Below, in pieces: positions 25,290 to 33,695 of a DNA stretch of 45,185 nt. Location of the stretch: the NCBI GenBank assembly GCA_937951955.1, contig CALGAD010000030.1, forward strand, positions 1 through 45,185, given 5' to 3'. Source of the DNA: an uncultured Bacillaceae bacterium. Lineage in GTDB: Bacteria > Bacillota > Bacilli > Bacillales > Caldibacillaceae. The stretch's first letter is position 1. The number at the start of each line of letters is the position of its first letter. Made by a program: the position numbers and the translations under genes. Under the pieces are notes generated by a model, which saw only the letters and a list, made by a program, of their open reading frames with translations, was not told the DNA's origin and made no database searches.

Positions 25290-27287
25290 TCACTCTAAAT
25301 TAAAATAAGTTCGCATCACACGTTTTGTGATATCAAAGGTAATAGATGGGGTTTGACTTCCTTGGCGCGCAGCATCAGGCACTAGAACGGCAATCGCAAT
25401 TTCCGGATCTTCATATGGGGCATAACCGACAAACGATAAATTATACGTTTTTCTCGAAGTTTCAGCAGTTCCTGTTTTTCCCGCTATGTTATAAGATTCG
25501 GAACGTAAATGCCTTGCTCCGGTTCCAAAATGGGTCACCCGCCAAAAACCTTGCTGAACACGTTCAATCATCTCATCGGTCATATCAACTCGATTTAATA
25601 CAACAGGGTCCACTGTCTGTAGGAGGCGACCGGGACCGTCACCATTCGGATTATGCTCCCGTATTTCTTTAACTAATTGTGGCTTCATCCGGTAACCACC
25701 ATTGGCGATCGTTGATACGTATTGTGCTAATTGTAACGGAGTATACGTATCCAACTGACCAATTGCAATTTGATGGTAAGTGCGAATTTCATCCGACTTC
25801 ATCCCACTAGTTTCATTCGGAAAACCGATTCCTGTCGGTACACCGAGTCCAAATTGACCGAAATAATAACGAACCACGTCAATTTTTTCCGGATCTATCC
25901 TGAGTGGTTGGTGCGGGACATATTTTCCTCCCAGCATTTCAATGGCCGTCTTCCACATATAGACGTTCGATGATTGTTCAATAGCCCTTAAATCATTCAC
26001 GGCACCCAAATTTGTCCATGACGACATTGGCGGAGAGTCTTTAATATACATCGTTCGATCATAATCCACTTCACCAATTGATCTTACCCCTGTCTGGTAA
26101 CCAGCCAGTAATGTTGCCCCTTTTACGGCAGATCCGGCTTCATAGGCGGCTGTAAAAGTTCCCGGAGTAAAGTCATGGAACTCTCCTGATTCTCGATCAA
26201 ATTGTCTGCCAGCCATCGCAAGGATATATCCTGTTTTTGGATCCATGGCAACGACAAATGCCGTGTTCACGGTCGATGAGGAACGCATTGTTTTCAACAA
26301 TTCCTCTTCCAGAATTTTTTCAACTTTGCCTTGAAACTCCATATCGATCGTAAGGACAATGTCTTTTCCGGTCTCACCGGGAACAAGGAGTTCAGTATTG
26401 ACTACTTCCCCTTTTTTATTCGTTTCCGCCTGGACTACTTCTTTACGTCCTTGCAAAATATCATCATACATTTCTTCTAAATAACTTTTCCCGACCCGAT
26501 CATTGAGGGCAAACCCCTTTGCCACATAGTAGTCTGCCTTTTCGAAGGGGATTCCTTCCTCTGTTGTTGTTGATTTACCTAAGATATTCCAGAAGATATC
26601 GCCAAAATGGCGATCCCTTTTCCAATCCGTGGTTACATCGATACCTTCTAATTCATAAAGATGTTCACTAATCAAAGCATATTCCTCATCTGACACATTT
26701 TCATTTTTTACAATCGCTGGTGTTAAGGCGACAGCCGAATTTAATTTCTTATAAATCGCCGCTACATTTAGATCCAGTTGTTGTAAATGTTCTTCGGTAA
26801 TCCGCTCCAGTTTTCTGTGATATAGCTCTCTATCGGAAAGTTTTCCGTCTTTATAAAGTTGTTTTTCTTCATCGGTTAACAGCTGTTCGCCATTTTTATT
26901 TTCTAATAACCAAATATCCTTCAGTTCCCGTTCTTTCAAATTTTCGATATCTTTGTTATTCATTGTCAAATATTTGCCCAAATCTTTGGCCAGGCTATAT
27001 AACTGTTCGGGTTGCGGATTTTTTGGTGGCGTGTATATGATGGCTTTTGTCGGAACATTGTAAACAACTAAATTATAATTAGCATCATAAATTTCCCCTC
27101 TCGGGACCGGATAGCGAATCAGCGTCGCATCTGTTTTTTGAACCATGTTGCGATAGTCTTCCCCCTGGACTATTTGCACGGTTCCAAGGCGGAGCACTAA
27201 GGCTGAAAAAAGAACGAAAATAAAGAAAAATAGAAAGTTAATCCGCAGTGGAATATGATTTTTTACCTTCCCCTTTTTGGTCTCCAA
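25290..27287 (-). CDS. Class B penicillin-binding protein (PBP2A/PbpH type transpeptidase)
   Basis: A monofunctional D,D-transpeptidase that cross-links peptidoglycan, resembling the PbpA/PbpH pair that drives rod elongation in Bacillus. One N-terminal membrane helix (HIPLRINFLFFF onwards), a dimerisation domain (from about ATLIRYPVPRGEIYD) and a transpeptidase domain are present. The active site has Ser386-Ala-Val-Lys389 (AGSAVKGA), SSN at 439-441 and KTG at 604-606. The start is uncertain. TTG 27287 has AAAGGGGG 9 nt upstream and gives the usual short cytoplasmic head (665 residues). ATG 27407 has AGAAGGA and would add about 40 basic, tyrosine-rich residues not typical of the family. It is monocistronic. 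Confidence 0.9.
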   Translation of the reverse strand: METKKGKVKNHIPLRINFLFFFIFVLFSALVLRLGTVQIVQGEDYRNMVQKTDATLIRYPVPRGEIYDANYNLVVYNVPTKAIIYTPPKNPQPEQLYSLAKDLGKYLTMNNKDIENLKERELKDIWLLENKNGEQLLTDEEKQLYKDGKLSDRELYHRKLERITEEHLQQLDLNVAAIYKKLNSAVALTPAIVKNENVSDEEYALISEHLYELEGIDVTTDWKRDRHFGDIFWNILGKSTTTEEGIPFEKADYYVAKGFALNDRVGKSYLEEMYDDILQGRKEVVQAETNKKGEVVNTELLVPGETGKDIVLTIDMEFQGKVEKILEEELLKTMRSSSTVNTAFVVAMDPKTGYILAMAGRQFDRESGEFHDFTPGTFTAAYEAGSAVKGATLLAGYQTGVRSIGEVDYDRTMYIKDSPPMSSWTNLGAVNDLRAIEQSSNVYMWKTAIEMLGGKYVPHQPLRIDPEKIDVVRYYFGQFGLGVPTGIGFPNETSGMKSDEIRTYHQIAIGQLDTYTPLQLAQYVSTIANGGYRMKPQLVKEIREHNPNGDGPGRLLQTVDPVVLNRVDMTDEMIERVQQGFWRVTHFGTGARHLRSESYNIAGKTGTAETSRKTYNLSFVGYAPYEDPEIAIAVLVPDAARQGSQTPSITFDITKRVMRTYFNLE

Positions 27288-27480
27288 GCCACTGAACCCC
27301 CTTTGATCCGTGAAACGAGTAACAAAATAGCTGTAAATTTGTAATCTATTTTTCTTTTGTGTGTAATTTTTGTAATATTTCCAATAAACTCTTTCGCCAT
27401 TATTCATCAATATTCCTTCTTATCTAAAATATTCAATAACGGCTCAATTGAATTAAAATCATAAGCCACCAAGTTATCCG

Positions 27481-27549
27481 AATAAAAAAACCTGGAGAAG
27501 AATCGTTTTTTCGATTCTTCTCCAGGTTTCAAAGAAAGTATGTTTAAAT
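27481..27549 (-). terminator. Terminator of the focA-folT operon
   Basis: Perfect 18-bp arms (27488-27505 and 27532-27549, beginning AAACCTGGAGAAG) with the loop between them mostly T, and a T run (TTTTTTTATT) on the minus strand beyond. Confidence 0.93.
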
Positions 27550-27569
27550 TTTTAAGTTTTTATCAGCTT

Positions 27570-28157
27570 TTATATTTTTGTTTTCTGTCTTTCAATAATT
27601 TTTACAAAAGCGACAAGGACAAAGTATAGTAATGCAACATCGATCGGATATTTAACGACGGCTTTAATAATTCTCGGAATGGTTACTAGCGGTGTTTCAT
27701 ACATGATGTAAAGCCAGATAGGAGTTAAAATTAATGTAATTAACACCGTATTGACGAGCCTTAATAAAGCTACACGCAGCAAGGTGATTTTCTTCCGGTG
27801 AAGAAATAGTCCGTAGATAACTCCCGAGATGAACGCATTTAATGTAAAGCCCGGGAAGAAAAATCCTGCTGGACGGAAAATAAATCCTAAAATATCCGCA
27901 ATTACAGCTGAAATTCCTGCCATTACGGGACCGAATAAATATCCGATCAATGCGATTGGTAAAAAGGCAAAGCCGATTTCCATCGTGGTTCCGAGCGGAA
28001 TGGTCACCTGGTTTAAAACGAGATTCATTGCGATAAATAAACCGGTAATCGCTAATTTTTTCGTTTTATTATCGGAAACAGCTGATTGCTTCTTGGCAAT
28101 TTTTTCATCAGCTGTTAATTGCTTATTCGCAGGAATCTTATCTTCGAAATTCATCAT
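27570..28157 (-). CDS. folT: Folate ECF transporter S component
   Basis: About 195 residues with a polar N-terminal tail of about 35 residues and about six membrane helices. It belongs to the S components of energy-coupling-factor transporters and best fits FolT: IPLGTTMEIGFAFLPIALIG, GYLFGPVMAGISAVIADILG and FFFPGFTLNAFISGVIYGLF are family hallmarks. It would bind folate and work with a shared EcfA/A'/T module encoded elsewhere. Four possible start codons (GTG, then three ATG) lie in a row; 28157 has the best spacing from GGAG. It starts 24 nt after focA, so both share one transcript. No THF riboswitch was recognised. Confidence 0.85.
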   Translation of the reverse strand: MMNFEDKIPANKQLTADEKIAKKQSAVSDNKTKKLAITGLFIAMNLVLNQVTIPLGTTMEIGFAFLPIALIGYLFGPVMAGISAVIADILGFIFRPAGFFFPGFTLNAFISGVIYGLFLHRKKITLLRVALLRLVNTVLITLILTPIWLYIMYETPLVTIPRIIKAVVKYPIDVALLYFVLVAFVKIIERQKTKI

Positions 28158-28181
28158 CATCACTCCAAATTCCTTAATATT

Positions 28182-29003
28182 CTAAGAAACATAAGTCCTT
28201 TTTTGCGATAAGGAAACATCAGAAGACGTTTTCGAGCTTTCTACTTGTTTCCAATATGTGAATGTGTAAATCCCACCGACAAAAATTGCTCCGCCTACTA
28301 AGTTACCTAACCAAACGGGGATGACATTCTGGAAAAAGTCGATCCAGGAAAGTTCCCCGACAAATATAGCGGCGGGAATGATGAAAAAGTTGGCAACAAC
28401 GTGTTGGAAACCAATTAAAACGAAAATCATAATCGGGAACCAAATGGCCAGGAATCTCCCGGAAAAACTTTTGGTTCCAAAATTTAGCCATACAGCCATT
28501 CCAACGATCCAGTTACAACCAATACCCGAGATAAAGGCTTCTACAAAACCGGCATTGATCTTTCCTGAAGCCACTTCCACAGTTTTTTCAAGAAAAACTC
28601 CTTCCGTTAGACCAATGACATGGCCGAAGAAATATGCGACAAAAAGGGAACCGAAGAAGTTAAATAATGTAACGATCAACATATTCTTCGCATATTGCCC
28701 GATGGTTATCTCTTTAGCCCAGAAGGATGCTCCGAGAACGGTCATATTTCCGGTTACCAATTCCCCACCACCTAATAAAACAAAAATTAACCCGATGGGA
28801 AACAGGCAAGAACCGATGAAATGAGGTAGACCGCCCCATTCTGCTGGCAAATTGCCTGAGACGCGAATATAAGCCAAATACCCAATAGCGATGAAGGCTC
28901 CTGCTAAAAAGGCTAAAGCACTTGTTTGATATACGGGCATCGTTGCTTTACTTTTCCCTTTTTGGATCACAATGGACAAGATTTCATTTGGATTATAACT
29001 CAT
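28182..29003 (-). CDS. focA: Formate/nitrite transporter family channel
   Basis: A 273-residue FNT-family pentameric channel subunit with about six helices. Family signatures are present: GGGELVTGNM, CNWIVGMAVW and GFQHVVANFFIIP, the last containing the central pore histidine. It should carry formate, or possibly nitrite. No nitrite reductase or pyruvate formate-lyase gene is nearby, but the folate transporter gene follows directly. Formate is the preferred call because formate and folate meet in 10-formyl-THF synthesis. ATG 29003 follows GGAGAG with normal spacing, so the upstream extension to 29018 is dropped. Confidence 0.87.
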   Translation of the reverse strand: MSYNPNEILSIVIQKGKSKATMPVYQTSALAFLAGAFIAIGYLAYIRVSGNLPAEWGGLPHFIGSCLFPIGLIFVLLGGGELVTGNMTVLGASFWAKEITIGQYAKNMLIVTLFNFFGSLFVAYFFGHVIGLTEGVFLEKTVEVASGKINAGFVEAFISGIGCNWIVGMAVWLNFGTKSFSGRFLAIWFPIMIFVLIGFQHVVANFFIIPAAIFVGELSWIDFFQNVIPVWLGNLVGGAIFVGGIYTFTYWKQVESSKTSSDVSLSQKRTYVS

Positions 29004-29173
29004 TTTATATCTCTCCATACTCTAATTTCCATTTTAAAATTTTTTACTGTTTTCTCTAAAATGGGTATTGGCTGGAATCCATTTGAATATCTCGGAATTT
29101 GGAAGATTGTCCTTGAGTTCAGGTTCAACTCCTTACCATTCTCAAGTTAAGTCTTCTGTTAAGATCCTAAAAT

Positions 29174-29211
29174 AATAAAAAGCCTTAATAAATGGGATAA
29201 GGCTTTTTATT
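29174..29211. terminator. Hairpin of terminator type upstream of focA
   Basis: Perfect 14-bp arms AATAAAAAGCCTTA (29174-29187) and its complement (29198-29211), with T runs on both sides. It terminates no known gene. In the minus direction it lies in the leader of focA and could act as an attenuator. Confidence 0.75.
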
Positions 29212-29234
29212 GAGCTTAAAAGAACAATACTATT

Positions 29235-29250
29235 CGTGAGTGACATCACA
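29235..29250. promoter_or_regulatory. FNR/CRP-type palindrome upstream of focA
   Basis: On the minus strand TGTGA-TGTCAC-TCACG matches the Fnr pattern TGTGA-N6-TCACA/T except for the last base. It stands about 230 bp upstream of focA, a gene type often induced without oxygen. Confidence 0.45.
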
Positions 29251-29436
29251 ATAATTTTACCATGGATAATTCCTAACTTCAATCAATATATCACCCATCC
29301 AATTATATTGTTAACTATATTTTTCTGCATAAGAAAAGAATCGAAAAACGTGGTTATTGTAAATAATCGTTTCTGAATCAACCTTCCTCAGTGGATGAAT
29401 ATATTATGAGCGACAGTCGATTGAGGAGGGAATGTC

Positions 29437-30324
29437 GTGTCCAAGTTTCTTACAGAAATGGAACAATGGTGTAAAAAATTGTTGAATGTGTATGAAAAAA
29501 GCTTCAATGAAATAAAATCACATGTCCGGAATGAAACGCTTGAACGATGGAAAAGTGAACTCTTGCAATTGCATGATGATATTGTGAAATCATCATCGAT
29601 CAATGAATTTGAAATCGAACAGCGGGCAAATGCTTTATACGAACAATTTCTCTCGTTTTTCGAAACTGAGGAAAATCGGTTAGATTGGGGTAACCGGTCT
29701 GTTCCGATTGGCGGTCATAAGCTCCCGCCCCTTCCCTATGCCTATGATGCACTGGAACCGTATATTGATCGAGAAACGATGCGGCTTCATCATGATAAAC
29801 ATCATCAAAGTTATGTCGATGGCCTGAATCGTGCAGAGCGGGAACTGGAAAATGCTCGCAGGACAAATGATTTTTCATTAATTAAACATTGGGAACGGGA
29901 ACTCGCTTTTCATGGCGCCGGTCATTATCTCCATACCATTTTCTGGTCAGTGATGAGCCCGGATGGAGGCGGTACACCGACCGGTGAGATTCGAAATGAA
30001 ATCAATCGGTCTTTTGGAAGTTTTGCTGCTTTCAAAAGTCAGTTTTCCGAAGCTGCCAATAATGTTGAAGGTGGTGGCTGGGCAATTTTAGTCTGGTCAC
30101 CCCGGGCAAGGCGATTAGAAATTCTCACCGCTGAAAAACACCAAAATTTAAGTCAATGGGATATCGTACCGCTCTTGGTCCTTGATGTTTGGGAACATGC
30201 CTATTATTTGAAATATAAAAATGAGCGGAAAAAATATGTGGAAAATTGGTGGAATATCGTGAATTGGCGCGAGGTAGAAAATCGCTACGTAAAAGCGAGA
30301 CATTTGAAATGGGAACCGTTCTGA
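29437..30324 (+). CDS. sodF: Iron/manganese superoxide dismutase with N-terminal extension (SodF type)
   Basis: A 295-residue protein that turns superoxide into peroxide and oxygen. The catalytic part (about 92-295) is a full Fe/Mn-SOD: KLPPLPYAYDALEPYI, metal ligands His118 (RLHHDKHH), His166 (GAGHYLH), Asp250 and His254 (DVWEHAY). A helical extension of about 90 residues precedes it, as in Bacillus SodF, and has no known function. The start is GTG 29437 with GAGGAGG 7 nt upstream; the ATG at 29432 is out of frame. The metal, iron or manganese, cannot be fixed by reading. There is no signal peptide. A shared terminator follows. Confidence 0.9.
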   Translation: MSKFLTEMEQWCKKLLNVYEKSFNEIKSHVRNETLERWKSELLQLHDDIVKSSSINEFEIEQRANALYEQFLSFFETEENRLDWGNRSVPIGGHKLPPLPYAYDALEPYIDRETMRLHHDKHHQSYVDGLNRAERELENARRTNDFSLIKHWERELAFHGAGHYLHTIFWSVMSPDGGGTPTGEIRNEINRSFGSFAAFKSQFSEAANNVEGGGWAILVWSPRARRLEILTAEKHQNLSQWDIVPLLVLDVWEHAYYLKYKNERKKYVENWWNIVNWREVENRYVKARHLKWEPF

Positions 30325-30360
30325 AGTGGTCGGATGTGGAATTTAATATATGTAACACGA

Positions 30361-30408
30361 AATAATAAAAGGATGAATGAGGTACTTTTCATCCTTTTAT
30401 TATTTTTT
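30361..30408. terminator. Bidirectional terminator between sodF and the phosphoesterase gene
   Basis: 17-bp arms (30361-30377 and 30388-30404, AATAATAAAAGGATGAA and its complement) with a following T run on the plus strand. It also serves the convergent gene. Confidence 0.9.
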
Positions 30409-30417
30409 AGTAAAAAA

Positions 30418-31275
30418 TCAACTAATCATTTGTGATTTTCTTGCGAGTGGAATCACGATATGATGGAGGGTTATTTCGGGACGGCTACCGAAACGAATAT
30501 TCAATCCGGTTTGTCCTAAACCTTCATTAATATACAATGTTTTTCCTTTATAGCGATGTAAGCCTTTGATCATATTCATCTTTGGTAATTTACCCATCGT
30601 CGGCATTTTCGTTAACTGATACGGTTTGGGCCAGCAAATCTGTCCGCCGTGAAAATGGCCGGCAAGAAGTAAATCAACCGGATATTTTTCCATTTCCAAG
30701 ATAATATTCGGATCATGGGTTAATACGAGGTTATAACCGTCTTGAATATTACGGTACGATTTTTCGAGATTGCTATGTTTTGTTCGGTAATCGTCAATGC
30801 CAATAATATTGATATGGACACCATTGATCGTAATCGTTGTATTTTCATTTTGCATCGTATGAATCCCGTATTCATTTAGCATTTTTTTTAAGCGGTTAAA
30901 AGCTTCTTTTTGTAATATATAATCATGGTTTCCAAATACGGCAAACGTTCCGTAAGTAGGCTTAAGTTTGTTCAGCATTTCTAAATATGGTTTTAACTTC
31001 GGAAGGGTCCGTTTCCGATCAAGAAAGTCCCCGGTCAAAGCGATAAGATCAATCTGCTGATCTTTTAAAATGTTAAATAGAGTCACAGGTGTAATGGAGA
31101 TATGTTCTAAATGAAGATCCGATAAATGTAATACCGTTAAGGTAGTGTTTGCATGTTCCGAAAATTCTTCATGAATTGTCGTTGAATTTATCGAAACTTT
31201 TTTTGTATTTTCATAACCTTTCCACATGATGAACGAGAATATTCCAGCCATGAAAACAATGAATATACCAATCAT
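30418..31275 (-). CDS. Membrane-anchored metallophosphoesterase (YkuE/YaeI-like)
   Basis: A 285-residue calcineurin-like phosphoesterase with one N-terminal membrane helix (about 1-20). Metal-binding motifs occur in order: LHLSDLHLEH, ALTGDFLDRK, VFGNHDY, VLTHDPN and AGHFHGGQ. The GGQICWPKPY extension and ending INEGLGQTGLNIRFGSRPEI are typical of the YaeI/YkuE branch, some of which cleave UDP-diacylglucosamine or act on membrane phospholipids; the substrate here is unknown. ATG 31275 follows GGGAGGG. It is divergent from a lipid glycosyltransferase, and a link to envelope lipids is possible. Confidence 0.87.
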   Translation of the reverse strand: MIGIFIVFMAGIFSFIMWKGYENTKKVSINSTTIHEEFSEHANTTLTVLHLSDLHLEHISITPVTLFNILKDQQIDLIALTGDFLDRKRTLPKLKPYLEMLNKLKPTYGTFAVFGNHDYILQKEAFNRLKKMLNEYGIHTMQNENTTITINGVHINIIGIDDYRTKHSNLEKSYRNIQDGYNLVLTHDPNIILEMEKYPVDLLLAGHFHGGQICWPKPYQLTKMPTMGKLPKMNMIKGLHRYKGKTLYINEGLGQTGLNIRFGSRPEITLHHIVIPLARKSQMIS

Positions 31276-31409
31276 GTATTTCCCTCCCTCTCCTATTATA
31301 GAAGACAATGATTTAAAAAGAGAGAGGTAATTAATGGGTTGAATTTAAAAAGTAATTTTGTGGATAAGATACGAAATATCTTCACAAACTAGCCGTGAGG
31401 TGGCTGAAG

Positions 31410-32501
31410 ATGTTTCGTGTTTTATTGCTTCCCCTGTTGCAAATTCCGTCTGGACATCAACATGTGGCGGATAGCATCATGGCTCATTTAGAGAAAACCC
31501 CCAATATGTATTGTGAGAAAATAGAACTCCTCTCCCACTGTTACGGGACCATGGAACAGTTTATTTCCTCTATCTATTTACAGACGATTAATAAGATCCC
31601 AAAACTATATAGTTCCATATATCGATTGACCGCCGAAGACAATGTTGGAAAGCAAAAATTCCGTATATATGAGTGGTTTTTTCTAAAAAAAATGTTACGA
31701 ATTATTCATGAAAAGAATCCGGATTTAATCATCTGTACCCATTCGTTTCCTTCATATTTACTCAATCAATTGAAGGAAAAAAAACAATGGCATGGCAAAG
31801 CGATCAATATTTATACAGATTATTTTATTAATAATCACTGGGGAATTTCAGCGATTGATTACCATTTCGTACCGTGTCCCGAATTAAAGCAATTATTAAT
31901 CCAGCACGGAATAAAGGAAGAAAACATTTTTGTCACGGGAATCCCGGTACATCCGCAACTTATGCAAAAGAAAAACATCACAAATCATTCGCTTCCCATC
32001 GTGTTAATTACGGGCGGAAGCATGGGCACTGGCGGTATCAAAAAATTACTGCAAAAATTACAGCCGCGCGGGAAGTTACGGTATAAAGTTCTGTGCGGGA
32101 AAAATAAACACTTGTTTCATTTTGTTGTGGCGATGAATCATCCCTTAATTGAACCGTTATCTTATATTTCTTCTAAAGAAGAAATAAATTCCTTATATGA
32201 TGAAGCAACATGCATTCTCACCAAACCAGGCGGTGTAACCGTATCGGAATGCTTGCGCAAAAAAGTACCCATTATAATTTACGAAGCCCTCCCTGGACAG
32301 GAAGAATTCAATTTACATTATTTAAAAAGGAAAAATCTAGTATATCATCTCGCGGATTGGAAAACATTGACGAATATTGAAGACACCTTATTAAAAATTA
32401 TTACATTGCAACAAAATAAACTTATTCAACGATATAATCTTTTTCAACAACATTTGGAAACACTGGAATTAAACGATTTGATCCAGCAGATTATCAGTTA
32501 G
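31410..32501 (+). CDS. MGDG synthase/UgtP-like glycosyltransferase (GT28 family)
   Basis: A 363-residue GT-B glycosyltransferase. The N-terminal half fits the MGDG-synthase domain (SGHQHVADSI, ICTHSFPSYLL, IYTDYFINNHW). The C-terminal half fits GT28 (VLITGGSMGTGG, CILTKPGGVTVSECL, PGQEEFNLHYL). Relatives add glucose or galactose to diacylglycerol, making glycolipids and the lipoteichoic acid anchor. Whether this one makes diglucosyldiacylglycerol or another lipid is unclear, since it is somewhat diverged. ATG 31410 has GAGGTGG upstream; the GTG at 31395 overlaps that site. It ends 57 nt before the convergent amidase gene. Confidence 0.83.
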   Translation: MFRVLLLPLLQIPSGHQHVADSIMAHLEKTPNMYCEKIELLSHCYGTMEQFISSIYLQTINKIPKLYSSIYRLTAEDNVGKQKFRIYEWFFLKKMLRIIHEKNPDLIICTHSFPSYLLNQLKEKKQWHGKAINIYTDYFINNHWGISAIDYHFVPCPELKQLLIQHGIKEENIFVTGIPVHPQLMQKKNITNHSLPIVLITGGSMGTGGIKKLLQKLQPRGKLRYKVLCGKNKHLFHFVVAMNHPLIEPLSYISSKEEINSLYDEATCILTKPGGVTVSECLRKKVPIIIYEALPGQEEFNLHYLKRKNLVYHLADWKTLTNIEDTLLKIITLQQNKLIQRYNLFQQHLETLELNDLIQQIIS

Positions 32502-32558
32502 CAAAGGATTTTATTTTCAACGAAATGAATATGTACACTTTCAGTAATTATTAAATAG

Positions 32559-33512
32559 TTATAAACCTATTTTGGACCAATCGAATAATACCCCGGGATC
32601 CGGTTTTCTAGTGGTATAGTCACTATGGCCAATAATATGTTTCCGGTCGAAAGAAATGGCTAGATGACGTGAAATAATATCATTGATTAATGTGCGCAGA
32701 GTATGATACTGGGCATCGGTAAAACCGATAAATGACGGATTGATTTTTGAGTAATTTATACCGGGATTTATCTCCTTCATCTCCTCTTCCGTACCGATAC
32801 CTAACAGTTCAATTCCGATCGAGTAGTGATTTAATTTATCGGTATATTCCGGATATCCCGGCAGACTTCCTTTACCGGCGTGCCACGCTACCCTCTTTTC
32901 ATCAACGAATTGATAAATAGTTCCGTCCCGGTCAATGAGATAATGGGTAGACACGCCTGCATCGAGAAAAATATGATATATATCATCGACTACATAAGGA
33001 TTTTCTGGCTTATGTAAAGCATTGGAGGAAAAGTGAATGACAATATGTGTGGCATCCCCAGACCGTGGTTCTGAATGCGTATCAGGCAAAAGCTTTTTAA
33101 TATAATGTCGGCGCTCTTCGCTTTTTCCAGTCTGTTTATCAGATTTACTTTTTTTATTGCCTCGTTTTTGAGAAGTTTTTTCTTCGCGTTTTTTCACTTT
33201 AGCAACTTGTCCGGGGTGATGTACTTTTTTCTTAATATCAATATTTCTTTGAGATTCCTTCTCTTCATTATTTTTATTGTTCGTGTTCATTTCATTTTCG
33301 TCTTCTTCAGCTTTTTCCTTTATATATATTCGATCATTTGTCCCGCCAGCCTTTTCGTTTATTTTTTCCTCCTGTAAGTTGGTTTCGCAAGTCAAATCAT
33401 TTTCTACCCTGTTCTCTTCAGTCCTACCTTGCCCGGTAACGACTTGATGAAGGCCAACACCGAGTAATACGAATATAACCAGGAAGATAATACCGGTAGT
33501 TTTTTTGTACAA
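32559..33512 (-). CDS. N-acetylmuramoyl-L-alanine amidase (Amidase_2 family), membrane-anchored
   Basis: About 317 residues. An N-terminal membrane helix (about 6-25) is followed by a long, very charged linker (about 30-145, rich in Lys, Glu and Asn), then a zinc amidase domain of the PGRP/T7-lysozyme type. Zinc ligands are the His in THIVIHFSS and the His in IIGHSDYTTRKPDPG with its partner Asp. YLIDRDGTIYQFVDEKRVAW is a family signature. It should cut between muramic acid and the peptide stem. TTG 33512 has AGAAAGG 8 nt upstream; the longer TTG start at 33533 would put that site within the gene. No strong terminator was found. Confidence 0.85.
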   Translation of the reverse strand: MYKKTTGIIFLVIFVLLGVGLHQVVTGQGRTEENRVENDLTCETNLQEEKINEKAGGTNDRIYIKEKAEEDENEMNTNNKNNEEKESQRNIDIKKKVHHPGQVAKVKKREEKTSQKRGNKKSKSDKQTGKSEERRHYIKKLLPDTHSEPRSGDATHIVIHFSSNALHKPENPYVVDDIYHIFLDAGVSTHYLIDRDGTIYQFVDEKRVAWHAGKGSLPGYPEYTDKLNHYSIGIELLGIGTEEEMKEINPGINYSKINPSFIGFTDAQYHTLRTLINDIISRHLAISFDRKHIIGHSDYTTRKPDPGVLFDWSKIGL

Positions 33513-33641
33513 AGAACTCAACCTTTCTAGCAAAATCCGAATAACCAGTACTATTTTCCTAGATTTTCATAAAAAATTCAATAATGTATAAATAAAAGTA
33601 GGAATTTCGACATCTATAATAATAAAACCCGACTTTTTCCA

Positions 33642-33679
33642 TAAAAAAAAGAAGCCGTATACCCTGAGGCATACGACTT
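33642..33679 (-). terminator. Terminator of the ahpC-ahpF operon
   Basis: 9-bp arms AAGCCGTAT (33652-33660) and ATACGACTT (33671-33679, one G-U pair), then TTTTTTTT on the minus strand. Confidence 0.88.
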
Positions 33680-33695
33680 TCTTAATCATTTGTTA

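Larger units (their letters stand above)
29004..29436. other. Divergent region between focA and sodF
   Basis: 433 bases with a perfect bidirectional terminator-like hairpin (29174-29211) and an FNR-like palindrome (29235-29250). Between the hairpin and focA lie some 170 bases with several small inverted repeats (for example GAGTT/AACTC near 29127-29145) that could be a structured leader. No gene was found. Confidence 0.45.

Noticed and set aside
28321..28824. 167-codon plus-strand open frame inside focA
   Set aside because: Antisense shadow of the focA gene, which carries clear family motifs.
29004..29400. Possible tetrahydrofolate riboswitch before focA-folT
   Set aside because: I looked for the conserved THF-riboswitch cores on the minus strand and could not find them; only the terminator hairpin is clear. 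An Rfam scan would decide.
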